The notes beneath the pieces were generated by a model. It ran no database searches, had not been told where the DNA came from, and was given only the letters and a program-made list of their open reading frames with translations. A DNA stretch of 10,740 nt from Zoogloeaceae bacterium. Lineage in GTDB: Bacteria > Pseudomonadota > Gammaproteobacteria > Burkholderiales > Rhodocyclaceae. Shown here one piece after another: positions 1 to 6,482 of this stretch; position 1 is the stretch's first letter; each line of letters begins with the position of its first letter. The translations under genes were made by a program, and so were the position numbers. Location: positions 1 to 10,740 of the forward strand of contig JAISSL010000038.1 in the NCBI GenBank assembly GCA_031273145.1, given 5' to 3'.

Positions 1-579
1 CAGGGCATTACCGATGGTTTTGAGACCTTGCTGCAAACGCGCTACCCGGATGCGTACCGCGCAAGCCAGCAGCCCGACGAAGTGGGCGATACGCCCAGAA
101 TCATCGAGGCGATTGGCAAGGGCGTCGTTTTTACCACGCTCGAACATTCGGCAGCGGCGGATTCGCTGGCGGTGCTGCGTCCGCGCCTTTCCCGGCTGGA
201 AATTGCCCAGGCGATACTGAAATCGTTTGCCTATTTCGGACGGCCTTACGATTTCGATTTCGATTTTCGCACCGACGGACAACTGGTCTGCACGGAACTG
301 GTGTTCAAGTCCTACCGTCCCGAAAATGACCGGCAGGGGCTTGACTGGCCTTTGACCACCGTCGTGGGTCGCCCGGTCGTCACCGCCAACAACATCGTGC
401 GACATTTTGACGAGACCTGGCAAACTCCCGCGCAACACCTTGATTTGATTGCGTTTTTCGACGGCAACGCCCGCGCCGGACAGGCGGAAGAACGCACTCT
501 GGAAAATTTCCGCGCCAGATGGCGTCGCCCCAAATGGCATATCTTGGTGCAGGAAAACACACCCGACGCAGCGCCATGA
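1..579 (+). CDS. YiiX/YebB-like (permuted NlpC/P60) cysteine hydrolase, C-terminal part
   Basis: The reading frame is open from the first base to a TGA at 577-579, giving 192 visible residues; the true start lies upstream of the window. The segment FGRPYDFDFDF...LVCTELV (visible residues about 79-100) matches the Cys-containing end of the circularly permuted papain-like YiiX/YebB family, with the putative nucleophile in the CTE motif near visible residue 97. In this fold the catalytic His lies N-terminal to the Cys, so it should be in the missing part. Family members are thought to be amidases or peptidases acting on cell-wall or lipid-linked substrates, but their substrates are mostly unknown. 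A TTG at 28 could be mistaken for a start, but the frame continues upstream without a stop. The family call is by motif recognition only. Confidence 0.7.
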   Translation, partial: QGITDGFETLLQTRYPDAYRASQQPDEVGDTPRIIEAIGKGVVFTTLEHSAAADSLAVLRPRLSRLEIAQAILKSFAYFGRPYDFDFDFRTDGQLVCTELVFKSYRPENDRQGLDWPLTTVVGRPVVTANNIVRHFDETWQTPAQHLDLIAFFDGNARAGQAEERTLENFRARWRRPKWHILVQENTPDAAP

Positions 580-593
580 GGTATCAACATTCC

Positions 594-610
594 CAAAATT
601 GCCGCCCGCA
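594..610 (-). repeat. degenerate copy of the TTGCCGYCYGCAAGACC repeat
   Basis: The short stretch TTGCCGCCCGCA (599-610) sits just after the stop of the hydrolase gene and matches the first 12 positions of the repeat seen at 3838, 5634, 6376, 6451 and 7124. The 13-mer CAAAATTGCCGCC at 594-606 recurs exactly at 6371-6383. The GACC tail is lost here. This is the weakest member of the family. Confidence 0.4.
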
Positions 611-632
611 TGACCCGTTGCCCAAGCCAGTC

Positions 633-643
633 TGCGCTAGAAT
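633..643 (+). promoter_or_regulatory. candidate -10 region for the thioesterase gene
   Basis: TGCGC followed by TAGAAT (638-643) lies 30 bases before the thioesterase ATG. No good -35 box is visible at 16-18 bases; TTGCCC at 618-623 is only 14 bases away. Near-identical boxes precede ccmA and lgt, which raises confidence a little. Confidence 0.35.
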
Positions 644-673
644 TACGGCTTGTTTTATGGAGGAAGCGCCATC

Positions 674-1183
674 ATGACCGCCTTTCAGGACGAATACCCG
701 GAAAAATTCAGCCATTGCTTTGGCTGCGGCAAAAGCCATCCGTCGGGCTTGCATCTCAAAAGCGACTGGGATTTTAAGGGCGATCCCGCCGATACCCTGG
801 TTCTGGTCACCCCGCCGGAAGTCTATAGCGGCGGCGTGCCGGGTCATGTCTATGGCGGTATGATTGCCGCCCTGTTCGATTGCCACGGGACGGCTTCTGC
901 CGCCGCCTTCGCCTGTCGCGCCGAAGGACGCAACATCGGTGACTGGAACCTGCCCGGCAGCGCCCTGCCGCCGGTTCGCTACGTGACGGCTTCCCTGACG
1001 GTCGACTTTTTGCGCCCCACCCCACAGCATGTGGAACTGCAAATTCGCGCCCGCCTCACCCGGATAGAAGGGCGCAAGGTCGAACTGGAAATGACGCTCA
1101 TGGCGGACGATGCGCTGTGCGCCAAGGCGCGAATGCTGGCGGTGCGCTTCAAGGAACACGGGGAAACTCAAAAGAGCGCGTGA
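674..1183 (+). CDS. PaaI family (hotdog fold) acyl-CoA thioesterase
   Basis: This 169-residue protein has the layout of small hotdog thioesterases of the PaaI/YiiD-related type. It has an N-terminal HCFGCGKSHPSGLH segment (residues 14-27) with paired cysteines, then GHVYGGMIAALFDCHGTASA (57-76), which carries the conserved HxxGG turn and the acidic residue of the central helix, and a C-terminal strand region with PVRYVTASLTVDFLRPTP. Such enzymes hydrolyse acyl- or aryl-CoA thioesters in the cytoplasm as homo-oligomers; the substrate cannot be told from sequence. The ATG at 674 was chosen over the in-frame upstream start at 650 because GGAGGA (659-664) sits 9 bases before it and the family signature starts soon after. 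The gene lies 47 bases before ccmA on the same strand and may be a separate transcription unit. Confidence 0.85.
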   Translation: MTAFQDEYPEKFSHCFGCGKSHPSGLHLKSDWDFKGDPADTLVLVTPPEVYSGGVPGHVYGGMIAALFDCHGTASAAAFACRAEGRNIGDWNLPGSALPPVRYVTASLTVDFLRPTPQHVELQIRARLTRIEGRKVELEMTLMADDALCAKARMLAVRFKEHGETQKSA

Positions 1184-1195
1184 TTCTTCGTCATC

Positions 1196-1206
1196 TGCGC
1201 TAAACT
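1196..1206 (+). promoter_or_regulatory. candidate -10 region for the ccm operon
   Basis: TGCGC then TAAACT (1201-1206) lies 24 bases before the ccmA ATG, in the short gap after the thioesterase stop. It resembles the boxes at 633-643 and 10095-10105. No convincing -35 hexamer is seen, so this is a weak call. Confidence 0.3.
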
Positions 1207-1230
1207 TCTGCCTTTTCATTGCCCCATTCC

Positions 1231-1845
1231 ATGCTCGAAGCTCTCCAGATCGAATGCCAGCGCGGCGACCAACGTCTGTTTCAGGGTCTCAATTTTTGCC
1301 TGAACGCAGGCGAACTCCTGTTTTTGCAAGGCAACAACGGGGCAGGCAAGACCAGTCTGCTTCGCATGTTGTGCGGACTTTCGGAGCCGGTTTCCGGGGA
1401 AATCCGCTGGCGGGGCGAAAATATCCGGCGCATGAACGAGCGTTTTCGCGGCGAACTCTGCTATCTCGGCCATCAGAACGCCATCAAGGAAGATTTGACT
1501 CCACTGGAAAACCTCATGGTTTCCACGCGCCTGCATGACGAGACGCTGGATGAGGATGCCGCATTGAAGGCGCTGGTAGAAGTCGGCTTAAGCGGACGCG
1601 CGGAACTGGCCTGCCGCTATCTCTCTCAGGGACAAAAACGCCGCGTCGCCCTTGCCCGTTTTGCGCAGGAAAAGCGTCCCTTGTGGATTCTCGATGAACC
1701 CTTCGTGGCGCTGGATACCCAGGCAACCCGCTGGCTCTCGCAGGTGATTGGCGCGCATGTGGAACGGGGCGGACTGGTCGTCCTCACCAGTCATCAGGCC
1801 ATTGACATTCCGGCGGGGCGGATTCACCCGCTTTTTTTGGGTTAG
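1231..1845 (+). CDS. ccmA: cytochrome c biogenesis heme exporter, ATP-binding subunit CcmA
   Basis: This 204-residue protein is a compact ABC ATPase of CcmA length. It shows Walker A GNNGAGKT (34-41), the Q-loop region HQNAIKEDLTPLENL (81-95) typical of CcmA, the signature LSQGQKRRVALAR (131-143), Walker B LWILDE (151-156), a D-loop ALD and an H-loop His in TSHQ (188). CcmA works with the membrane proteins CcmB and CcmC; its ATP hydrolysis frees holo-CcmE (the heme chaperone) for delivery of heme to apocytochrome c in the periplasm. I chose the ATG at 1231 over an in-frame TTG at 1219. No clear Shine-Dalgarno precedes it. The stop is 4 bases before ccmB, so the two are almost certainly cotranscribed and translationally linked. 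Confidence 0.96.
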   Translation: MLEALQIECQRGDQRLFQGLNFCLNAGELLFLQGNNGAGKTSLLRMLCGLSEPVSGEIRWRGENIRRMNERFRGELCYLGHQNAIKEDLTPLENLMVSTRLHDETLDEDAALKALVEVGLSGRAELACRYLSQGQKRRVALARFAQEKRPLWILDEPFVALDTQATRWLSQVIGAHVERGGLVVLTSHQAIDIPAGRIHPLFLG

Positions 1846-1849
1846 CGCG

Positions 1850-2518
1850 ATGTTTGCCTTTATTGCCCATGTGATTCGCCGCGACTTATCCCTGGCGCTT
1901 CGCCGTCCGGCGGATCTGGTTGCGCCCCTGTGCTTTTTTCTCATCATCGCCACCTTTTTTCCGTTCGGCATCGGGCCGGAACCGGAATTGCTGCGACGGC
2001 TTGCCCCCGGCATCCTGTGGGTGGGGGCGCTCCTTTCCACCCTGCTTTCCCTGCCCCGGATGTTTGCCGACGATTTTGCCGATGGCACACTGGAACAGAT
2101 GGCGCTTGCGCCTTATCCGCTCGGCCTTGCCGCCTTTGGCAAGGCCATTGCCCACTGGATTGTTTCCGGCTTGCCGCTTGCGCTCCTCTCGCCGATTTTG
2201 GGCTTGCAGTTCGATTTGCCGCCGGATGCGTTGTGTGTCCTGTTCTTTTCCATCCTGATCGGCACGCCGGCGCTTTCCGGCATTGGCGCAATCGGCGCGG
2301 GCTTGACCCTGGGACTGCGCGGAAGTGGTGTTCTGCTTTCCCTGGTCATGTTACCCTTATGTATTCCTGCGCTGATTTTCGGCTCAGGCGCGGTAGATGC
2401 CGTGATGACCGGAATTTCGCCGCGTCCTTACTTTTTTCTGCTGGCGGCTTTTTCGACCGGGAGCATTGTGTTTGCGCCCTGGGCTGCCGCAGCGGCTCTC
2501 AAAATTTCTCTGGAATGA
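1850..2518 (+). CDS. ccmB: heme exporter membrane protein CcmB
   Basis: This 222-residue, strongly hydrophobic protein has about six predicted membrane segments and the CcmB hallmark FADDFADGTLEQMALAPYPL (about residues 72-91) on a cytoplasmic loop. It is the permease-like partner of CcmA in the system I cytochrome c maturation complex. The ATG at 1850 follows the ccmA stop by 4 bases. Upstream in-frame codons back to 1748 lie inside ccmA and would add a non-homologous hydrophilic N-terminus, so they are rejected. The length agrees with the usual 220 or so residues and nothing looks broken. Confidence 0.95.
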   Translation: MFAFIAHVIRRDLSLALRRPADLVAPLCFFLIIATFFPFGIGPEPELLRRLAPGILWVGALLSTLLSLPRMFADDFADGTLEQMALAPYPLGLAAFGKAIAHWIVSGLPLALLSPILGLQFDLPPDALCVLFFSILIGTPALSGIGAIGAGLTLGLRGSGVLLSLVMLPLCIPALIFGSGAVDAVMTGISPRPYFFLLAAFSTGSIVFAPWAAAAALKISLE

Positions 2519-2533
2519 GGTTTGACGACGCTC

Positions 2534-3280
2534 ATGCAAACGATAGTCTGGTACAAATTCGCGGCGCCTGCCGCCTTTTATCCTCTGGCAGGAAGGATGA
2601 TTCCCTGGTGCTGGGGACTGGCCGCCCTCTCCGGGCTTGCCGGCCTCTGGCTTGGCCTGTTCGTTGCGCCGATTGATTTTCAGCAGGGCGAGGGGTATCG
2701 GATTATTTTTGTGCATGTGGGCGCGTCGTGGATGTCCATGTTCATCTATCTGGTCATGGCGTTCTGGGCGGCGATCGGCCTTGCCTTCAACACCCGGCTT
2801 TCCGGCATGATGACCCGCGCGCTGGCTCCGACCGGCGCGTGTTTCGCCTTTATTTCGCTATGGACGGGCGCGTTCTGGGGCAAACCCATGTGGGGCGCTT
2901 GGTGGGCGTGGGATGTACGGCTCACTTCGGAACTGGTGCTGTTTTTCCTCTACATCGCGTTCATTGCGCTCACCCGCGCCATTGACGACGTGCGCCGTTC
3001 CGACAAGGCGGGCGCAATCCTTGTGTTGGTGAGCGTCGTCAATATTCCCATCATTTATTTTTCGGTGTCCTGGTGGAACAGCCTGCATCAGGGCGCATCC
3101 GTCTCCCTCACCAAATCGCCCAGTATGGCGAGCGTCATGCTCTGGGGAATGCTGCTGTGCGCCTTTTCCATGTGGATGTACAGCATTGCCGTGGCGCTCA
3201 TCCGGGTACGCGGCCTCATTCTCGAACGGGAACGCAATACCGAATGGGTACGCGCCTTGCTGATTCAGGAGGAAAAATAG
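2534..3280 (+). CDS. ccmC: heme-handling membrane protein CcmC
   Basis: This 248-residue polytopic protein carries the tryptophan-rich WWD domain WGKPMWGAWWAWDVRL (115-130), the signature of heme-handling proteins of system I. It also has the two periplasmic histidines expected to ligate heme (H61 in FVHVGASW and H185 in SLHQG). CcmC loads heme onto the periplasmic chaperone CcmE. The ATG at 2534 is preferred to the TTG at 2522; GAGG at 2517-2520 overlaps the ccmB stop region. The C-terminus is charged and cytoplasmic. In most operons ccmD, a 40-70 residue membrane peptide, follows directly; here the dsbB start lies only 3 bases after the ccmC stop, leaving no room for it. Confidence 0.96.
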   Translation: MQTIVWYKFAAPAAFYPLAGRMIPWCWGLAALSGLAGLWLGLFVAPIDFQQGEGYRIIFVHVGASWMSMFIYLVMAFWAAIGLAFNTRLSGMMTRALAPTGACFAFISLWTGAFWGKPMWGAWWAWDVRLTSELVLFFLYIAFIALTRAIDDVRRSDKAGAILVLVSVVNIPIIYFSVSWWNSLHQGASVSLTKSPSMASVMLWGMLLCAFSMWMYSIAVALIRVRGLILERERNTEWVRALLIQEEK

Positions 3281-3283
3281 CCC

Positions 3284-3832
3284 ATGCTGAAAACACTCGT
3301 TTCCTGGCTGGATCGTCTGCCTGCGCGAACCCACTTCCTGCTGGTGGGACTGGCGGCTTGGGGCGTCTGTATCGCTGGCCTGCTGCTGCAACACTTCGCG
3401 CAACTGGAACCCTGCCCGCTCTGCATCTTCCAGCGCTTGTTGTTCATGGTTCTGGGGACGCTTGCCTTGCTGGCGGCCTTGTTTGTGAAGCGTCCCGGTC
3501 GTGGTTGCCAGGTGGCGGGGCTGACGCTCATCCTGCCTTGTCTGGCGGGTTTTGGCGTGGCGGTTTATCAAACCCTGATGCAATCCGCGCCCACCCTGGT
3601 GCAGGAATGCGACCGCGCAAATCCCGGCCCGATTGAAAACTTCGTGGATTGGCTCGGCATCGCCTGGATGGAAGAAGCCCCATTCCTGCCGGAACTTTTT
3701 TTCGCAACCGGACAATGCAGCAGCAAGGAATGGGTTTTTATCGGCCTTTCGCTTGCCAACTGGTCGGCGCTCTTTTTCTGTATCTTTGCCCTGTTTATTC
3801 TGCTGGTTTGCTGGTTTTCCCGGAAGTCCTGA
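3284..3832 (+). CDS. dsbB: disulfide bond formation protein DsbB
   Basis: This 182-residue inner-membrane protein has four predicted hydrophobic segments. Its first cysteine pair is C44-P-L-C47 at the start of the first periplasmic loop, and the second pair is C109 (QECDRANPGP) and C145 (ATGQCSS) in the second periplasmic loop. That is exactly the DsbB redox layout, which passes electrons from DsbA to quinone. GGAGGAAAAATAGCCC before the ATG gives a good ribosome binding site inside the ccmC end. It is the last gene of ccmABC-dsbB. The pairing makes functional sense, because apocytochrome CXXCH thiols are oxidised by DsbA/DsbB before heme attachment. This operon arrangement is, to my knowledge, not the standard one. 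Confidence 0.96.
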   Translation: MLKTLVSWLDRLPARTHFLLVGLAAWGVCIAGLLLQHFAQLEPCPLCIFQRLLFMVLGTLALLAALFVKRPGRGCQVAGLTLILPCLAGFGVAVYQTLMQSAPTLVQECDRANPGPIENFVDWLGIAWMEEAPFLPELFFATGQCSSKEWVFIGLSLANWSALFFCIFALFILLVCWFSRKS

Positions 3833-3837
3833 GGACG

Positions 3838-3875
3838 GGTCTTGCGGGCGGCAAGACTCCGCAGTCTGCAAGACC
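3838..3875. repeat. inverted pair of the TTGCCGYCYGCAAGACC repeat, possible terminator
   Basis: Six bases after the dsbB stop, GTCTTGC (3839-3845) and GCAAGAC (3851-3857) form a perfect 7-bp stem with a GGGCG loop. The left arm GGTCTTGC (3838-3845) can also pair with GCAAGACC (3868-3875), giving an 8-bp alternative stem. The first half read on the minus strand is TTGCCGCCCGCAAGACC, and the second half on the plus strand is GTCTGCAAGACC: two members of one repeat family in opposite orientation. No clear T-tract follows, so intrinsic termination is uncertain. Confidence 0.6.
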
Positions 3876-3894
3876 TGCTCTAATTCATTTCGGA

Positions 3895-3925
3895 TTGTCC
3901 CAAGTAAATGAAATATTGATAGAAT
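3895..3925 (+). promoter_or_regulatory. candidate promoter of the Sel1 lipoprotein gene
   Basis: TTGTCC (3895-3900) and TAGAAT (3920-3925) are separated by 19 bases, slightly long for a sigma-70 promoter, in a locally AT-rich stretch ending 34 bases before the start codon. AGGGGA (3948-3953) is a good ribosome binding site 6 bases before the ATG. Confidence 0.4.
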
Positions 3926-3959
3926 CTGGTTTTGCTTTGAAATTTTCAGGGGACATAAA

Positions 3960-5573
3960 ATGTTTCGGATCATACGCGGATGTGCCGTTTTGGTGGTGGC
4001 CAGCCTTGTTCTATCGGGGATGCTGGCGGGGTGCTCGACTCAGAACACTGCCCAAAGTGCGGCGGAGCAAAAATTTGAGGCCGCCAAGCGCGCAGCGGAA
4101 GCGGGGGATGCGGTCGCTCAATATACGCTTGGCCGGGCGTACGCCCATGGTCTGGGCGTAGCCGAGGATGATGCCGAGGCCGTGAAGTGGTATCGAAAGG
4201 CGGCGGATCAGGGATATGCGGATGCTCAAGATAGCCTTGGCTGGATGTACAAGCATGGTCAAGGCGTTGCCAAGAATGAAGCCGAAGCCGTAAAGTGGTA
4301 CAAACTAGCGGCGGAACAGGGATATGCGTCGGCTCAATATTCTCTTGGCAGTATGTACGCCGAAGGTCAGGGCGTCACCAAAAATGAAGCCGAAGCTGAG
4401 AAGTGGTGGCGCAAGGCGGCAGAACAGGGAAATGCGACAATGCAATATAACCTTGGCGTGAGTTATGCCACAGGCTATAGCGTAGCCCAGAATGAAGCCG
4501 AAGCCGTGAAGTGGTTCAGACTGGCGGCGGAACAGGGAGACGCGGCAATGCAATTTAACGTTGGCTTGATGTACGCCGATGGTTGGGGTCTAGCCAAGAA
4601 TGAAACCGAGGCCGTGAAGTGGTGGCGCAAGGCGGCGGAACTGGGACTTGCGGAGGCTCAATATAAACTTGGCGAGATGTACTTCCATGGTCGAGGCGTA
4701 GCCAAAAATGAAGCCGAGGCCGTAAAGTGGTACAAACTAGCGGCGGAAAAATGGCACATATTGGCGGAACTGGGACTTGCGGACGCTCAATTTAACCTTG
4801 GCAAAATGTACGAGAAAGGTTTGGGCATCGCTAAAAATAATGCCGAAGCCGAGAAATGGTACAGACGAGCGGAGGAACAGGGGCACAGGAAGGCTCAATT
4901 AAACCTTGGCTGGATGTATGCTAGGGAGCAGGGCGTAGCCAAGAATGAAGCCGAGGCCGTGAAGTGGTTTCAAAAGTCAGCGGAACAGGGAAATGCGAAG
5001 GCTCAATATTACCTTGGCACGATGTATCGCATAGGTGAGGGCGTAGCCAAAGATGAAGCCGAAGCTGTGAAGTGGTTCATACTAGCAGCGGAACAGGGAG
5101 ATGTGAACGCGCTATTCAACCTTGTCAATATGTATGACAATGGTGAGGGTGTAGCCGAAAATGAAGCCGAAGCCGTAAAGTGGTTACGCAAGGCGGCAGA
5201 ACAGGGAAATGCGAAAGCTCAATCTACCCTTGGCTTTAGGTACGCCGATGGTTGGCGTGTAGCCAAAAATGAAGCCGAGGCCGTAAAGTGGTATCAAAAA
5301 GCGGCAGAACAGGGATATGCGGATGCTCAATTCACCCTTGGTAGGATGTACCGCAGAGGCGAGGGCGTAACCAAAAAGGAAGTCGAGGCCGTGAAGTGGT
5401 ACAAACTGGCAGCGGAACAGGGAGATGCGTTTGCTCAAACTGCCCTTGGCGAAATGTACGAAAAGGGTCAAGGCGTAGCCAAGGATGAAGCCGAGGCCGT
5501 AAAGTGGTACAAACTAGCAGCGGAAAAGGGAAACAAGAAAGCCAAACAGGCGCTTGAAGCCCTGAAAAAGTAG
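3960..5573 (+). CDS. Sel1-repeat (tetratricopeptide-like) lipoprotein
   Basis: This 537-residue protein begins with a lipoprotein signal peptide: charged MFRIIRG, a hydrophobic core, and the lipobox LAGC with the lipidated Cys at residue 25. From about residue 50 it is built of 13 near-perfect 36-residue Sel1-like repeats, consensus AxAQxxLGxMYxxGxGVAKNEAEAVKWYxxAAEQG, ending in KKAKQALEALKK. Sel1 repeats form an alpha-solenoid for protein binding, so a periplasmic or outer-membrane scaffold role is likely; no enzymatic domain is present. Repeat 6 has a 7-residue insertion (AEKWHILAE). The Asp at +2 avoidance residue is absent (CS after lipidation), so outer-membrane sorting is possible. It is a monocistronic gene with its own ribosome binding site and a strong hairpin 11 bases after the stop. 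The partner is unknown. Confidence 0.92.
   Translation: MFRIIRGCAVLVVASLVLSGMLAGCSTQNTAQSAAEQKFEAAKRAAEAGDAVAQYTLGRAYAHGLGVAEDDAEAVKWYRKAADQGYADAQDSLGWMYKHGQGVAKNEAEAVKWYKLAAEQGYASAQYSLGSMYAEGQGVTKNEAEAEKWWRKAAEQGNATMQYNLGVSYATGYSVAQNEAEAVKWFRLAAEQGDAAMQFNVGLMYADGWGLAKNETEAVKWWRKAAELGLAEAQYKLGEMYFHGRGVAKNEAEAVKWYKLAAEKWHILAELGLADAQFNLGKMYEKGLGIAKNNAEAEKWYRRAEEQGHRKAQLNLGWMYAREQGVAKNEAEAVKWFQKSAEQGNAKAQYYLGTMYRIGEGVAKDEAEAVKWFILAAEQGDVNALFNLVNMYDNGEGVAENEAEAVKWLRKAAEQGNAKAQSTLGFRYADGWRVAKNEAEAVKWYQKAAEQGYADAQFTLGRMYRRGEGVTKKEVEAVKWYKLAAEQGDAFAQTALGEMYEKGQGVAKDEAEAVKWYKLAAEKGNKKAKQALEALKK
4107..5540 (+). repeat. 108-bp coding tandem repeat array (13 Sel1 units)
   Basis: The DNA repeats with a period of 108 bases inside the Sel1 gene. 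The block GAAGCCGARGCCGTRAAGTGG recurs in most units with only silent or few changes. One unit (about 4650-4780) is 21 bases longer, the extra bases lying between two GCGGAA copies. Such an array is prone to unit gain or loss by recombination. Confidence 0.9.
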
Positions 5574-5584
5574 ATAGCAAGGCA

Positions 5585-5613
5585 AAACGGCTCTTCTTGA
5601 GGAAGAGCCGTTT
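5585..5613. terminator. bidirectional hairpin between the Sel1 gene and methyltransferase 1
   Basis: AAACGGCTCTTC (5585-5596) and GAAGAGCCGTTT (5602-5613) form a perfect 12-bp stem with a 5-base loop. It lies 11 bases after the Sel1 stop (plus) and 16 bases after the methyltransferase stop (minus). Read either way it ends in a short T-run (TTT on plus, TTTTGCC on minus), so it probably serves both convergent genes. Confidence 0.8.
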
Positions 5614-5629
5614 GAGTTACGACGGTTTT

Positions 5630-6298
5630 TCAGTTGCCGTCTGCAAGACCTTTGCGCTTGATGACGGCAAACCAGGTAGTCCAATCCGCGTCCGGGTACA
5701 TCTGGGCGGATTCCTGGGTCACTTCCGCCACGAATTCCTTGATGGATTCAAATTTCCAGCCTTCCGCAAAGGCGTTTTGCAGCGCGTCAAGGCTGTAGCC
5801 GGCAAGCGCGGCGCGGCCTTCCGGCTTTTCCTTCGCCGCCATCAGGTAGAGCGTCCCGCCCGGCTCGATGACGTGCTCAAGGGCTTTGACATAGAGGCAG
5901 CGCTTTTGTTCCACTTCCTTCACGAAACCGCCATAATCATCGGCAAAAACATGAAACAGTCCGCTGTCAATGATGCTGGGAAAACGCCAGTCGCTATCCA
6001 GCAGCGTAAAGGCATCCTTGACCAGAAAGGTCACATCCAGATTTTTTCCCGCCGCCTTTTCCCTGGCACGCTCTATGGCCTTCTCCACGAGGTCTATGCC
6101 CGTGACGGCATGACCCTTTTCCGCAAAGAACAGCGCAACGCTTCCCGTGCCGCAGCCCACATCCAGAATCGAGCCTTGCACAGTATCAGCGATCTCCAGG
6201 AACGGCGCCTGCGGCTTGCCAATATCCCAAACCGCGCCGCCTTCCGCATAGAATCCCGCGAACGCTTCCTTGTAAACAGTGGTGTCAATCTCGTTCAT
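5630..6298 (-). CDS. class I SAM-dependent methyltransferase (paralogue 1)
   Basis: This 222-residue protein has a Rossmann-type SAM domain: motif I ILDVGCGTGS (44-53), an acidic end of strand 2 in TGIDLV (Asp 69), FLVKDAFTL (91-99) and a post-motif strand GGTLYLMAAKEKPEG. The substrate cannot be read from sequence; relatives include small-molecule methyltransferases of the Methyltransf_25/11 type. The ATG at 6298 has an excellent GAGGAGG ribosome binding site 8 bases upstream; the longer in-frame extension to 6358 would cover it and is rejected. It is a tandem paralogue of the next gene at 6462-7118, similar over its whole length apart from two indels (near residues 18 and 122) and a variable patch near residue 200. 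Its last residues GLADGN are encoded by a copy of the short interspersed repeat. Confidence 0.88.
   Translation of the reverse strand: MNEIDTTVYKEAFAGFYAEGGAVWDIGKPQAPFLEIADTVQGSILDVGCGTGSVALFFAEKGHAVTGIDLVEKAIERAREKAAGKNLDVTFLVKDAFTLLDSDWRFPSIIDSGLFHVFADDYGGFVKEVEQKRCLYVKALEHVIEPGGTLYLMAAKEKPEGRAALAGYSLDALQNAFAEGWKFESIKEFVAEVTQESAQMYPDADWTTWFAVIKRKGLADGN
5634..5650 (+). repeat. TTGCCGYCYGCAAGACC repeat copy inside the 3' end of methyltransferase 1
   Basis: TTGCCGTCTGCAAGACC on the plus strand; read on the minus strand it encodes the final GLADGN codons of the gene up to the stop. It contains the short inverted repeat TTGC/GCAA around CGTCT. It is identical over 17 bases to the copy at 7125-7141. 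Confidence 0.7.
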
Positions 6299-6329
6299 GG
6301 TGGTGCCCTCCTCTGGGGTCGAATCCCGC

Positions 6330-6358
6330 AAAATACAGTAAAAAATATCTGCCCGCAA
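6330..6358 (-). promoter_or_regulatory. candidate promoter of methyltransferase 1
   Basis: On the minus strand TTGCGG (6358-6353) and TATTTT (6335-6330) are separated by 17 bases, 31 bases before the ATG. The -35 lies in a partial repeat copy. Together with the terminator-like hairpin upstream, this suggests paralogue 1 can be expressed apart from paralogue 2. Confidence 0.4.
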
Positions 6359-6390
6359 GGTTGTTGCCTACAAAATTGCCGCCTACAAAG
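6351..6390 (+). repeat. cluster of degenerate repeat copies upstream of methyltransferase 1
   Basis: Three related pieces lie in a row: GCCCGCAAGG (6351-6360), TTGCCTACAAAA (6364-6375) and TTGCCGCCTACAAAG (6376-6390). The last is the best match to the TTGCCGYCYGCAAG consensus and shares CAAAATTGCCGCC exactly with 594-606. Confidence 0.5.
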
Positions 6391-6423
6391 AAAGACGGCT
6401 CTCCTTTAAGGAAGAGCCGCTTT
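6391..6423 (-). terminator. hairpin after methyltransferase 2, sister of the one at 5585
   Basis: CGGCTCT (6396-6402) pairs with AGAGCCG (6413-6419), the inner CCTTT/AAGGA bases add further pairs with one mismatch, and flanking AAAG/CTTT extend the stem. On the minus strand it follows the methyltransferase 2 stop by about 40 bases and ends in a T-rich TCTTTCTTTG. The stem bases are clearly related to the hairpin at 5585-5613, so the terminator was duplicated together with the gene. Confidence 0.7.
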
Positions 6424-6450
6424 GGGTATCTGAGTTCCGAGGGTTTTTCA

Positions 6451-6482
6451 CTTGCCGTCTGCTAAGACCCGTCTGCAAGACC
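6451..6482 (+). repeat. tandem double copy of the repeat at the 3' end of methyltransferase 2
   Basis: CCGTCTGCTAAGAC (6455-6468) is followed directly by CCGTCTGCAAGAC (6469-6481): the repeat core is duplicated with a one-base difference. On the minus strand the extra T in the distal copy makes a TAG, so the gene stops inside the repeat. Confidence 0.7.

Noticed and set aside
584..1219. Minus-strand open frame opposite the thioesterase gene
   Set aside because: It is antisense to a recognised hotdog thioesterase with a good ribosome binding site and shows no motif of its own.
3281..3283. A hidden ccmD between ccmC and dsbB
   Set aside because: Only 3 bases separate the two genes, and no small membrane peptide frame overlaps there convincingly.
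2858..3973. Long minus-strand open frame (371 codons) opposite ccmC and dsbB
   Set aside because: It is antisense to two certain genes, rich in H, Q, R and G without any recognisable domain, and is a product of the GC-rich codon pattern.
4107..5540. Possible CRISPR array from regularly spaced repeats
   Set aside because: The period is 108 bases with no unique spacers, and the whole stretch is one open reading frame encoding Sel1 repeats.
5597..6409. Plus-strand open frame opposite methyltransferase 1, and a similar one opposite methyltransferase 2 (6621-7121)
   Set aside because: They mirror each other only because the real minus-strand genes are paralogues; they lack start signals, and the minus strand carries clear SAM motifs.
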